From contig DASTKT010000165.1 in NCBI GenBank assembly GCA_035715725.1, positions 18,909-82,908 of the forward strand: DNA of 64,000 nucleotides, given 5' to 3'. The notes below the pieces were generated by a model. The model was not told where the DNA came from and made no database searches. It saw nothing but the letters and a program-made list of their open reading frames with translations. This DNA comes from JADGGV01 sp035715725. Its GTDB lineage: Bacteria; Gemmatimonadota; Gemmatimonadetes; Longimicrobiales; RSA9. Below are positions 40,857-48,733 of the stretch, in pieces (positions within the stretch are counted from its first letter, which is position 1; each line of letters begins with the position of its first letter). The position numbers were made by a program, and so were the translations under genes.

Positions 40857-41966
40857 CTACGCCAGCCCACCCCCCATCCCCGCCACCAGATCCGCCAGCG
40901 CCGAGGCCAGATCCGCCGCGCCGGCCTCCACTACGACCTCCTGCTCGAGGACCCACAGCTCCACCCCTGGCAGGAGCGGCTCGAGCTTCACCGCGTCCTT
41001 CGCCGTGGTGAGCACCGCCGCCCCCGCCGCCGCCGCCACGATCCGCTCGGCGTCCCGCGCGGTGTACTCGTGGTGATCCCGGAACTCCAGCGAGGCGGTC
41101 AGCACCGCCCCGCTCGCCCGGGCCTGCGCGAGGAACGCGCCCGGCTCGGCGATCCCCGACACCGCGACCCCGCGCGGCGCCCCAACCGCCGCCGCCGGAG
41201 CTCCGGCCTCCGCGCCGTCCGGCGCGGGCCGGCGCCTCGGGTCCGGCTCGACCCTGCCCGGCCCGGGCCCGGCCGGTGCCCCGCCCCGCCACCGCAGCCA
41301 CCCCGCCGCGCGCAGCGCCACGACCGCCGGTACGGCGCCCGGCGCGAACCGGCGTACCTCGGCCGCGACCGCCGCCGCGGCTTCCGGCGTGGCCGTCCTC
41401 CGCGTCACCACGACGACGTCCGCGCGGACCAGCGCCGCCGGGGCTTCGCGCCACGGGCCGCGCGGCAGCAGCCGCGGCCGCGCGCTCCAGCGCTCCGCCG
41501 CGACCAGGACGATGTCGAGGTCCCGCGCCAGCCGCCGGTGCTGGAACCCGTCGTCCAGCACGAGCACCGTCGCGCCGGCGTCCAGCGCCCGCCGCGCACC
41601 TGTCCGCCGGTCCCGCTCGGCCACGACCGGTACGCCCGGGTGCCAGCGCGCGTGCAGCGCCGGCTCGTCCGCCGCATAGCCGCCATGCAGCACCGCCGGC
41701 CGCGCGCCCCGGCGCAGCAGCTCGTCGACCAGCCAGCGGGTGACGGGTGTCTTTCCGGCGCCGCCCACGGTCAGGTTGCCCACGCTCACGACTGGCGCCG
41801 CGACGCGCTCGGCGCCGAGGAGGCCACCGGAATACGCCGCGTGATACGCCGCCTCTCCGCCCCGGAACAGCAGCTCCGCCGGCGCCAGCGCCAGGTCCAG
41901 CGCTCGGCCGGGCCACCCCGCCTCCCCGCGCCACCACCGATGGACGAACGCCGCGCCGCGCCCCAT
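40857..41966 (-). CDS. lpxK: Tetraacyldisaccharide 4'-kinase
   Basis: A 369-residue membrane-associated kinase that phosphorylates the lipid A disaccharide. The P-loop VSVGNLTVGGAGKTPVTRWL is intact, followed by VLVLDDGFQHRRLARDLDIV and GIAEPGAFLAQ. It contains an Ala/Gly/Pro-rich insertion around residues 225-265 not usual in the family. It is the last gene of the lipid A operon, 1 nt after the acyltransferase gene. Confidence 0.95.
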   Translation of the reverse strand: MGRGAAFVHRWWRGEAGWPGRALDLALAPAELLFRGGEAAYHAAYSGGLLGAERVAAPVVSVGNLTVGGAGKTPVTRWLVDELLRRGARPAVLHGGYAADEPALHARWHPGVPVVAERDRRTGARRALDAGATVLVLDDGFQHRRLARDLDIVLVAAERWSARPRLLPRGPWREAPAALVRADVVVVTRRTATPEAAAAVAAEVRRFAPGAVPAVVALRAAGWLRWRGGAPAGPGPGRVEPDPRRRPAPDGAEAGAPAAAVGAPRGVAVSGIAEPGAFLAQARASGAVLTASLEFRDHHEYTARDAERIVAAAAGAAVLTTAKDAVKLEPLLPGVELWVLEQEVVVEAGAADLASALADLVAGMGGGLA

Positions 41967-41967
41967 C

Positions 41968-42603
41968 TCAATCCTCGCCGTCGACCCAGGCCATCAGGCG
42001 GCCCAGCTCCCTCTCGACCTGCGCGGCGATCGCGTCCAGCTCCGCCCGCCCCGCGCTGCGCGGGATCGTCACCGGCTCGCCGTACGCGATCCGGACCCGT
42101 GCGAAAGGTTTCGGCACCAGGAAGCGGTCCCACCCCTCGATCCACCACGCCCGCCGCGTCCCCGACGCGCAGGGGACAACGGGCAGCCCCGCCACCTGCG
42201 CCGCCAGGAGTGCGCCCGGCTTGATCTTTTCCCGCGGGCCACGCGGACCGTCCGGCGTCACGCACAGCGAGCGGCCCCGCCGCGCCATCCGCACCATCTC
42301 CCGGAGCGCGGCGCTCCCGCCCCGCGAGCTCGAGCCGCGCACCGCGCCGAAGCCCCAGTGCCGCAGCAGCCGCGTCAGGTATTCGCCGTCCCGCGACCGG
42401 CTCACGAGGCAGACGTTCCCCTCGTCTCGCCGGTTGTGAGCCAGCGGGAGCAGCCGGCCGTGCCACATCACGTAGACGACGGCTCGGCCCTCATCGAGCA
42501 GCGCCCGGTGCCGCTCGAAGCCGCGAACCTCGTAGCGCACCGTCGCCAGGAGGCCGTCCAGCAGCAGCCCCGCGGCCGTCGCCGCCAGGCCGTAGCGGTC
42601 CAT
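41968..42603 (-). CDS. DUF374 lysophospholipid acyltransferase-like protein
   Basis: A 211-residue protein of the DUF374/LPLAT group. The acyltransferase signature appears as YVMWHGRLLPLAHNRR, with RGSSSRGGSAALREMVR as the second block, VTPDGPRGPREKIKPGALLA as the third and VVPCASGTRRAW as the fourth. Proteins of this type often sit in lipid A clusters and are candidates for the lipid A secondary acyltransferase in phyla lacking LpxL. It lies between lpxB and lpxK with no spacing, which supports such a role by inference. Confidence 0.9.
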   Translation of the reverse strand: MDRYGLAATAAGLLLDGLLATVRYEVRGFERHRALLDEGRAVVYVMWHGRLLPLAHNRRDEGNVCLVSRSRDGEYLTRLLRHWGFGAVRGSSSRGGSAALREMVRMARRGRSLCVTPDGPRGPREKIKPGALLAAQVAGLPVVPCASGTRRAWWIEGWDRFLVPKPFARVRIAYGEPVTIPRSAGRAELDAIAAQVERELGRLMAWVDGED

Positions 42604-43743
42604 CTAGCGCGCCTCCGGGATCAGCTCGGCCGCCAGCGCGGCCACCCGCTCGGCCGCGCTCCGCCCCGCCGCGTCCGGGCTCGCGAGCGCCGCCCGCACG
42701 CACGCCAGCCCCGCGAGCGCGTTCGCGCGCTCCGGCGACCCCTCCGCCAGGAGCGGCGAGAGCGCCGCCGCCAGCGCGGCGGGCGTGGCGGCGTCCTGCA
42801 CCAGCTCCGGCATCAGCCGCCGCCCGGCCACGAGGTTCACGAGCCCAATGTGCTCCACGCGCACGAGGCGCCGCGCCAGCGCGTACGTCGACCGGCTCGT
42901 CCGGTAGGCGATCACCATGGGCGTGCCCGCCAGCGCCGCCTCCAGCGTCGTGGTCCCGGATTTCACCAGCGCGCCCCGCGCGTGCCGGAGCAGCGTCCGC
43001 GAGTCCGCCGTCGTCGGGTACGGCACGCCCGCGTACGCCTCCGCCCGCACCGCCGGCGAGCGCGCCACGACCGGCTGGAGATCCGGGTGCGCCGTCCGCA
43101 GCCGCTCGGCGGCCTCGAGGAACAGCGCCAGGTGCTTCTCCACCTCCTGCGGCCGCGAGCCGGGGAACAATGCCAGGAGGGGGCCCGCCTCGACCCCGAG
43201 GCCGGCCCGGAGCTCCGTCGCCGACGGACCCGCCTCGCCGGAGTCGAGCAGCGGGTGTCCCACGAAGCTCACCCGGGCGCCGGCCTCCCGGAAGATCGCT
43301 TCCTCGAAGGGGAGAATCACGGCGAGCCGGTCCGCCAGGTGCGCCAGCTTCCCGATCCGGCTCCGGTGCCACGCCCAGACCTGCGGTGCGATGTAGTACA
43401 GCACCGGCACCCCCGCGTTACGCGCCCGCCCTGCCAGCCGCAGGTTGAAGCCCGGGTAATCGATCGGGAGCACCAGGTCGACGCCCCGGCGCCGCATCTC
43501 CGCCGTGAGCCGGCGCATCAGCCGAACGAAGAACGGCAGTCGCGACGCCACCTCCGCGAACCCCATCACCGCGAGCTCGCCGAAGTCCGCCATCAGCTCC
43601 ACGCCGGCCGCGGCCATCCGCGGCCCGCCCAGCCCGAACAGGCGCGCCTGCGGCCAGCGCCGGCGCAGCGCTTCCGCCACCGCGGCGCCGTGCAGGTCTC
43701 CCGACGGCTCCCCCGCCGCCACCAGGATCGTCGGCTCGCTCAC
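42604..43743 (-). CDS. lpxB: Lipid-A-disaccharide synthase
   Basis: A 379-residue GT19 glycosyltransferase that joins UDP-diacylglucosamine and lipid X. Key segments: VAAGEPSGDLHGAAVAEALR, FGLGGPRMAAAGVELMADFG, VLPIDYPGFNLRLAGRARNA, YYIAPQVWAWHRSRIGKLA, PFEEAIFREAG and FVGHPLLD, with the family's LFPGSRPQEVEKHL. The start is GTG, overlapping the stop of a tiny upstream membrane-protein gene (GTGA). Confidence 0.97.
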   Translation of the reverse strand: MSEPTILVAAGEPSGDLHGAAVAEALRRRWPQARLFGLGGPRMAAAGVELMADFGELAVMGFAEVASRLPFFVRLMRRLTAEMRRRGVDLVLPIDYPGFNLRLAGRARNAGVPVLYYIAPQVWAWHRSRIGKLAHLADRLAVILPFEEAIFREAGARVSFVGHPLLDSGEAGPSATELRAGLGVEAGPLLALFPGSRPQEVEKHLALFLEAAERLRTAHPDLQPVVARSPAVRAEAYAGVPYPTTADSRTLLRHARGALVKSGTTTLEAALAGTPMVIAYRTSRSTYALARRLVRVEHIGLVNLVAGRRLMPELVQDAATPAALAAALSPLLAEGSPERANALAGLACVRAALASPDAAGRSAAERVAALAAELIPEAR

Positions 43744-43829
43744 GGTTGCGACTGCCCGACCAGATACCAGATCAGGAAGACGATCACGGCCAGGAGGACC
43801 AGCAGCGCCCAGGGGGACATCGGGCGCAT
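43740..43829 (-). CDS. Tiny single-helix membrane protein in lipid A operon
   Basis: A 29-residue open frame whose sequence is one hydrophobic helix (WALLVLLAVIVFLIWYLVG) with a polar end. It fills the gap between the Gfo/Idh oxidoreductase and lpxB, and its stop overlaps the lpxB GTG (GTGA), as at most other junctions in this operon. A second ATG at 43820 would give 26 residues. No strong ribosome binding site is visible. It is short, so the call rests on the helix and the overlap. Confidence 0.5.
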   Translation of the reverse strand: MRPMSPWALLVLLAVIVFLIWYLVGQSQP

Positions 43830-43854
43830 CGGGCCGTGATGCCGCGGGTAGGGA

Positions 43855-44937
43855 CTACGGGGTGGAGGCGGCTTCGACATTCCGCTCGATCCGGCCGATG
43901 ATCTCCAGCGCCACGGCGAGCGCCCGGCGCCCCTCCTCCCCCGTCACCGCCACCGGCGCGTGGCCCAGCGCCGCCGCCACGAAGCTCTCCAGCTCGCAGC
44001 GTAGCGGCTCCGCGCCGTCGCTCTCGAGCGGGATCCGCTCCACCAGCTCCGCCAGCCCGGCAAGGCCCGCGAGCGCGCCCGCCGCCGGATGCCCGCCGGA
44101 ATCTCCGGGCACCCCGGCGGACCCCGCCGCCGCCGGGCTCGGCGCCCCGACCCCGCCGCCGATGCCCGCCACTGCCTGCGCGAGCTGTGCGCCAGGGCGC
44201 AGCCGCAGGAACTCGCCCCGCCCGTTGGCCAGGTCGAGGCTCAGGTACCCGGACCGCTGGAAGAATCGGATCTTTCGCGTCCGCTCGAGCGACACCCGGC
44301 TGGCCGTCAGGTTCGCGACGCCGCCACCCTCGAACTCCAGCCGTGCGTTCGCGATGTCCGGGGTCGGCGTCAGCACGCCCACGCCCACCGCCGCCATCGC
44401 CGTCACCGGCCGCTTCATGAGGCTGAGAACCAGGTCGAGGTCATGGATCATAAGATCAAGCACGACCGCTACATCGGTCCCGCGAGGCGCGAACGGCGCT
44501 AAACGGTGGCACTCCACGAACAGCGGCTCCTCGAGGTACTGCTCCGCCGCCCGCAGCGCCCCGTTGAAGCGCTCGACGTGACCGATCTGCACCGTGGCTC
44601 CCGAGGCCGCGGCGGCCTCGAGGATCCGGTCCGCCGCGTCCAGCGACGGGGCGATCGGCTTCTCGATCAGGACGTGCACGCCCCGCCGGAGCAGCGCGCA
44701 CGCCACCGCCTCGTGCCCGGAGGTCGGCACGGCGACGACGGCGGCGTCGACGAGCCGCGCCAGCTCGTCGAGCTCCCGGAACGTGCGAGCGTCGAGCCGG
44801 TCGCCGACGTCCGCCAGCCGTGCGGGGTCGATGTCGTGGATGCCGACGAGGTCGGCGTCGGAGAGGCTCGAGAGGATGCGGGCGTGATGGAAGCCGAGAC
44901 TGCCGACCCCCACCACCCCGACGCGCAGCGTAGACAC
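43855..44937 (-). CDS. Gfo/Idh/MocA-type oxidoreductase in lipid A operon
   Basis: A 360-residue NAD(P)-dependent oxidoreductase: Rossmann start VGVVGVGSLGFHHARILSSL, VAVPTSGHEAVACALL, LIEKPIAPSL with the catalytic-region Lys, and QIGHVERFNGALRA. A Gly/Pro-rich insertion lies at about 275-305. Placed 7 nt after lpxA, it recalls GnnA, which oxidises UDP-GlcNAc for 3-amino lipid A, but the partner transaminase GnnB is absent here. It may modify the lipid A sugar or another UDP sugar; the substrate is unknown. Confidence 0.88.
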   Translation of the reverse strand: MSTLRVGVVGVGSLGFHHARILSSLSDADLVGIHDIDPARLADVGDRLDARTFRELDELARLVDAAVVAVPTSGHEAVACALLRRGVHVLIEKPIAPSLDAADRILEAAAASGATVQIGHVERFNGALRAAEQYLEEPLFVECHRLAPFAPRGTDVAVVLDLMIHDLDLVLSLMKRPVTAMAAVGVGVLTPTPDIANARLEFEGGGVANLTASRVSLERTRKIRFFQRSGYLSLDLANGRGEFLRLRPGAQLAQAVAGIGGGVGAPSPAAAGSAGVPGDSGGHPAAGALAGLAGLAELVERIPLESDGAEPLRCELESFVAAALGHAPVAVTGEEGRRALAVALEIIGRIERNVEAASTP

Positions 44938-44944
44938 GCGGGCC

Positions 44945-45742
44945 TCAGACCGTGATGCCGCGCGGGCTCGACTCGACGAAGGCGAGGAAGCGCTCGACCT
45001 CCGGCAGGAGGACCAGCTCCTCCCGCGCCCGCGAGAGCGCCTGCGAGACGTTCAGCTCCGATTGGAAGAAGAGCCGGTACGCCCGCTTCAGCTCGCGGCG
45101 CACCTCCACCGGGAAGCCGCGGCGCTGCAGTCCCACGCTGTTCAGGCCGAACAGCCGGAGCGACGAGCCGGAGGCCTTGCAGTAGGGTGGGACGTCCTTC
45201 CGCACCTGCGACGCGCCTCCCACGAAGGCGTGCGTGCCGATGCGCGCGAACTGGTGGATCGCCGTCAGCCCGCCCACACTCGCCCAGTCGTCGATCTCGA
45301 CGTGGCCGCCCATGTTGACCGCGTTCGACAGGATCACGTGGTCGCCGATGATGCAGTCGTGGGCCACGTGCGCGTACGCCATGATCAGGCAGTCGTGCCC
45401 GATCTCCGTCCGGCCGTGCGCTGCCGTTCCGCGGTTCAGCGTCACGAACTCCCGGATCACGGTCCGGTCGCCCACGATGAGCTGCGTCGGCTCGCCCCGG
45501 TACTTCAGGTCCTGCGGGTCGCCGCCCAGGACGGCGCCCGACCGCACCTCGCATCCCGTCCCCAGCGTCGTGTCCCGCTCCAGCACGACGTGGGAGCCCA
45601 GCCGGCACCCCGCGCCGATCGTGACGTTCGGGCCGATCACGCTGTAGGGCCCGATCACGACGTCCGGCCCCAGCTCCGCGGTCGGGTCCACCACCGCGGT
45701 CGGATGAACGTCGCTCAACGGCCAAACCTTCGCTTCTAGCAT
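44945..45742 (-). CDS. lpxA: UDP-N-acetylglucosamine acyltransferase
   Basis: A 265-residue left-handed beta-helix enzyme for the first step of lipid A synthesis. Hexapeptide repeats run from about 12 to 190 (VHPTAVVDPTAELGPDVVIG and on). The catalytic His lies in MAYAHVAHDCIIGDHVILSN. The C-terminal helical domain begins after SSLRLFGLNSVGLQRRGFP. Length is normal. It follows lpxC-fabZ by 13 nt. Confidence 0.97.
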   Translation of the reverse strand: MLEAKVWPLSDVHPTAVVDPTAELGPDVVIGPYSVIGPNVTIGAGCRLGSHVVLERDTTLGTGCEVRSGAVLGGDPQDLKYRGEPTQLIVGDRTVIREFVTLNRGTAAHGRTEIGHDCLIMAYAHVAHDCIIGDHVILSNAVNMGGHVEIDDWASVGGLTAIHQFARIGTHAFVGGASQVRKDVPPYCKASGSSLRLFGLNSVGLQRRGFPVEVRRELKRAYRLFFQSELNVSQALSRAREELVLLPEVERFLAFVESSPRGITV

Positions 45743-45755
45743 TCAACCGCCTCCT

Positions 45756-47042
45756 TCAGCGGTCTACGATTCCAGCCATCATTTCGGCCTCGGCCACGAG
45801 CTGGCCATCGACGTATCCCGCTCCCTTCATCCGGCACACGCTCCGTCGCAGTTGCAGCATCTCCAGCTCGAAGCGGATCTGGTCACCGGGCGTCACCGGG
45901 CGCCGCCACTTCACGTTGTCCAGCGACATGAAGTAGACGACCTTGTCCTCCGCGTCGTCCAGCGCCTCCATCAGCAGCAGCCCGCCGACCTGCGCCATCG
46001 CCTCGATGATCAGGACACCCGGCATCACCGGATGCCCCGGGTAGTGGCCCTGGAAGAACGGCTCGTTGATCGTCACGTTCTTGATCCCGACGATCCGCTT
46101 CCCCGGCTCGAACTCCACCACCCGGTCCACCAGCAGCATCGGGTACCGGTGCGGCAGGTACTGCATGATCTTCTGGATGTCGACGATCGGTCGCTGGCCC
46201 TCGAGGCCGCCCGCCCGCACCACCTCCGCCGCCAGCTCCACGTTCCCCGCGTGGCTCGGCCGCTCCGCCACGATGTGACCCTGGATCCGCGCGCCCGTGA
46301 GCGCCAGGTCCCCCACAACGTCGCCGATCTTGTGGCGCACGAACTCGTCCCGGTAGCGTAGCGCGCCGCCGCCGACGATCCCCTCCTCGTCGAGCACCAC
46401 GGCGTTCTCCGCGGTCGCGCCCAGCGCGAGCCCGCGGGCCCGCAGCTCCTCCGCCTCCCGCAGGAAGCCGAACGTCCGCGCCCCCGCCACGTCCCGGCCG
46501 AACGCCTCCGGCCCGATCTCGAAGGACGCATACTGCCGCCCCACGAGCGGATGCGGGAACTCGATCGTCGCGGAGATCCGTAGCGCCGCCGCCGGCGCCG
46601 CCACGTAGCTCGCGCCCTTCGCCGCGACCTCGAGCGCCCGCGGGATCTTGAGCACTCGCGCCGGCGCCCCCTGCGCCCGAGTCCCCGCCGCCTGCAGCGC
46701 CTCGAAGAACGGCCGGAAGCTCCCGTCCAGGATCGGCAGCTCCGGGCCCGCGACCTCGATCGTCAGGTTGTCCAGCTCGAGCGCTGCCACCGCTCCGAGG
46801 AGATGCTCGACCGTGTGCACCCGTGCCTCTCCCGCCGCCAGCGAGGTGCCCCGGTCCGTCGAGTACACCGACTCGAGCCGCGCCGGAATCTCCGGCGACC
46901 CCGCCAGGTCAACCCGCCGGAATCGCACGCCGCACCCCGCCTCGGCCGGAAGAAACCGCACCAACGCCGGCTCCCCGGTGTGCAGTCCCGTCCCCTCCAG
47001 CGTGGTTTCCTGCGCTACCGTCTGCTGCTGCGGACTCGTCAT
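45756..47042 (-). CDS. lpxC/fabZ: LpxC-FabZ fusion: deacetylase plus hydroxyacyl-ACP dehydratase
   Basis: A 428-residue bifunctional protein. Residues ~1-280 are LpxC, the zinc deacetylase that commits to lipid A: TLEGTGLHTGEPALVRFLPA, the zinc ligand in VHTVEHLLGAVAALELDN, and DEFVRHKIGDVVGDLALTG with the second zinc site. Residues ~288-428 are FabZ, for fatty-acid elongation: IMQYLPHRYPMLLVDRVVEF, catalytic His and Glu in FFQGHYPGHPVMPGVLIIEA. Such fusions are known from Bacteroidota and relatives. It overlaps lpxD by 4 nt (ATGA). Confidence 0.97.
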   Translation of the reverse strand: MTSPQQQTVAQETTLEGTGLHTGEPALVRFLPAEAGCGVRFRRVDLAGSPEIPARLESVYSTDRGTSLAAGEARVHTVEHLLGAVAALELDNLTIEVAGPELPILDGSFRPFFEALQAAGTRAQGAPARVLKIPRALEVAAKGASYVAAPAAALRISATIEFPHPLVGRQYASFEIGPEAFGRDVAGARTFGFLREAEELRARGLALGATAENAVVLDEEGIVGGGALRYRDEFVRHKIGDVVGDLALTGARIQGHIVAERPSHAGNVELAAEVVRAGGLEGQRPIVDIQKIMQYLPHRYPMLLVDRVVEFEPGKRIVGIKNVTINEPFFQGHYPGHPVMPGVLIIEAMAQVGGLLLMEALDDAEDKVVYFMSLDNVKWRRPVTPGDQIRFELEMLQLRRSVCRMKGAGYVDGQLVAEAEMMAGIVDR

Positions 47043-48070
47043 TCCTCCGGCGCCTCTCCACCGAATACCGCGCGCTCCAGCGCGCGAAGTCGCTTCATCA
47101 GTCGCGGCAGGCGGAACAGCGCGGCCTGCGCGCGCAGCGCGTCCTTGTGCGGCCGGGCCGGGTAGCCGCTCACCACGGCACCCGGCTCCACCGACCCGAA
47201 GACCCCCGCCTGCGCGGCGATCGTTGCCCCGTCCCCGACCTCGATGTGCCCCGCCAGCCCCGCCTGGCCGCCCAGCGTCACCCCGCGCCCCAGCTTCGTG
47301 CTCCCCGAGACCCCCACCTGCGCCACGATGATCGAGTGCTCGCCCACCCGCACGTTGTGCCCGAGGTGCACGAGGTTGTCGATCTTCACCCCGTCCCCGA
47401 TCTCCGTGTCGCCGATCGAGCCCCGGTCGATCGTCGTGTTCGCCCCGATCTCCACGTCCGCGCCGATCAGGCAGCGCCCTACCTGCGGCACCTTCCGGTG
47501 CGCGCCCTCCGCCCACACGTACCCGAACCCGTCCACCCCCGCCCGCACCCCCGAGTGCAGGATCGTCCGCGCGCCCACAGCCACCCGGGGGTAGAGCGTC
47601 ACGTGCGGGTGCAGGACCGCGTCCTCCCCGACCACGCACTCCTCGCCGACGACCGCGTGCGCGCCGATCCGTGCCCGCTCCCCGATCACCGCCCCCGCGC
47701 CGATCACGGCGTACGCGTCGACCACCACCTCCCGGCCCAGCCGCGCCCCCGCCCCGATCACCGCCGTCGGGTGCACGCCCGGCTCCGGCCGCCGCTCCGG
47801 GTACAGCCGCGGCAGCACCGCCGCCAGGGCCGAATACACGTCGCGCACGACGATGCGAGGCATCCCCGTGCGCCCCCTCTCCTCCAAGGTCTCCGCCACC
47901 AGCAATGCTGCGGCGTGAGCGCGCTCAAGATACGGGAGGTACCGGGGGCTCGCAAGAAACGTCAGTTCCGTTTCCCCCGCACGATCGAGGGGGGCCACGC
48001 CCCGGATCTCCGGGTCGTGGCCCCCCTCGAATTTACCCCCTACGAGCGCCGCAATCTCTGAAGCCCTCAC
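47039..48070 (-). CDS. lpxD: UDP-3-O-acylglucosamine N-acyltransferase
   Basis: A 343-residue acyltransferase for the third lipid A step. An N-terminal uridine-binding domain (VRASEIAALVGGKFEGGHDP, LTFLASPRYLPYLERA) precedes a hexapeptide-repeat beta-helix (VHPTAVIGAGARLGREVVVD onward) with FGYVWAEGAHRKVPQVG and the catalytic His in VKIDNLVHLGHNVRVGE. A C-terminal helix ends the protein. The start is GTG. A long perfect inverted repeat lies inside its first 90 bases. Confidence 0.97.
   Translation of the reverse strand: MRASEIAALVGGKFEGGHDPEIRGVAPLDRAGETELTFLASPRYLPYLERAHAAALLVAETLEERGRTGMPRIVVRDVYSALAAVLPRLYPERRPEPGVHPTAVIGAGARLGREVVVDAYAVIGAGAVIGERARIGAHAVVGEECVVGEDAVLHPHVTLYPRVAVGARTILHSGVRAGVDGFGYVWAEGAHRKVPQVGRCLIGADVEIGANTTIDRGSIGDTEIGDGVKIDNLVHLGHNVRVGEHSIIVAQVGVSGSTKLGRGVTLGGQAGLAGHIEVGDGATIAAQAGVFGSVEPGAVVSGYPARPHKDALRAQAALFRLPRLMKRLRALERAVFGGEAPEE
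47985..48030. repeat. 15-bp perfect inverted repeat inside lpxD
   Basis: Arms TCGAGGGGGGCCACG/CGTGGCCCCCCTCGA flank a 16-nt loop and cover codons ~14-29 of lpxD. As mRNA it would form a very stable stem about 40 nt after the start codon. This could slow translation or allow attenuation between skp and the lipid A genes. Confidence 0.75.
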
Positions 48071-48105
48071 AGGTCGTTGTCGTTCGTCGGTCCCGACGCG
48101 CCGCC

Positions 48106-48708
48106 TTACGGCTTCTTCACCGCGGGGGCCGGGGCCGCCGGCTTCGCGGCCGCCGGCTTCGCCGCCGCCGGGGCGGGCGCCGTCGACGCCATCTGCTTCA
48201 GGCGGGTCAGCACCTGGTCCGTGATGTCGAGCGCGGGGTCCGCCGCGACGAGGCCGGCGTTCCCGGCGACGTCGAAGATCACGGCGTAGCCGCCCTCCTT
48301 GCGGATGTCGCTGAGGACGTTCTTGATGCGGTCCATCACCGGCTGGACGAGCTCGCTCTGGCGCTTGCCGGCCTGCTCCTCGAGCGAGGAGGCCTTCTGC
48401 TGGTAGGCCTCCTGCTTCGCCCGGATCGCCTCCTCGCGCTGCTTCTTGGCGTCGGGCGAGAGCATGACGCTCTTCTGCTGGTACTCGTCCATCATCGCCT
48501 TCAGCGAGTCCTCCATCACCTTCATCTGGGCCTGGTAGCCCTGCATTTCCTTCTCGAAGGTGCTCTGGGCTTCCTTGGCGCCCGGCGCCTCGGCGATCAG
48601 CTTCCGAGAGTCGACGTAGGCGATCTTCCCGGTGCTCTGGGCCGATGCGGCACCACCCAGCAGGGCGACGCCGACCACGGCGGCGAGCATGCTCCAAACT
48701 TTGCGCAT
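48106..48708 (-). CDS. skp: OmpH/Skp-family periplasmic chaperone
   Basis: A protein of about 200 residues with a signal peptide (RKVWSMLAAVVGVALLGGAASA), the Skp core beginning KIAYVDSRKLIAEAPGAKEA, a long Lys/Glu/Gln-rich coiled coil, and the closing strand GGYAVIFDVAGNAGLVAADP. The C-terminus is an Ala/Pro/Lys tail of about 25 residues. It would hold unfolded outer-membrane proteins in the periplasm. Its position between bamA and lpxD matches the classical bamA-skp-lpxD order. A GTG at 48723 is an alternative start. Confidence 0.95.
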   Translation of the reverse strand: MRKVWSMLAAVVGVALLGGAASAQSTGKIAYVDSRKLIAEAPGAKEAQSTFEKEMQGYQAQMKVMEDSLKAMMDEYQQKSVMLSPDAKKQREEAIRAKQEAYQQKASSLEEQAGKRQSELVQPVMDRIKNVLSDIRKEGGYAVIFDVAGNAGLVAADPALDITDQVLTRLKQMASTAPAPAAAKPAAAKPAAPAPAVKKP

Positions 48709-48733
48709 TCGTCCAGCACTCACTCGTTGAGGG

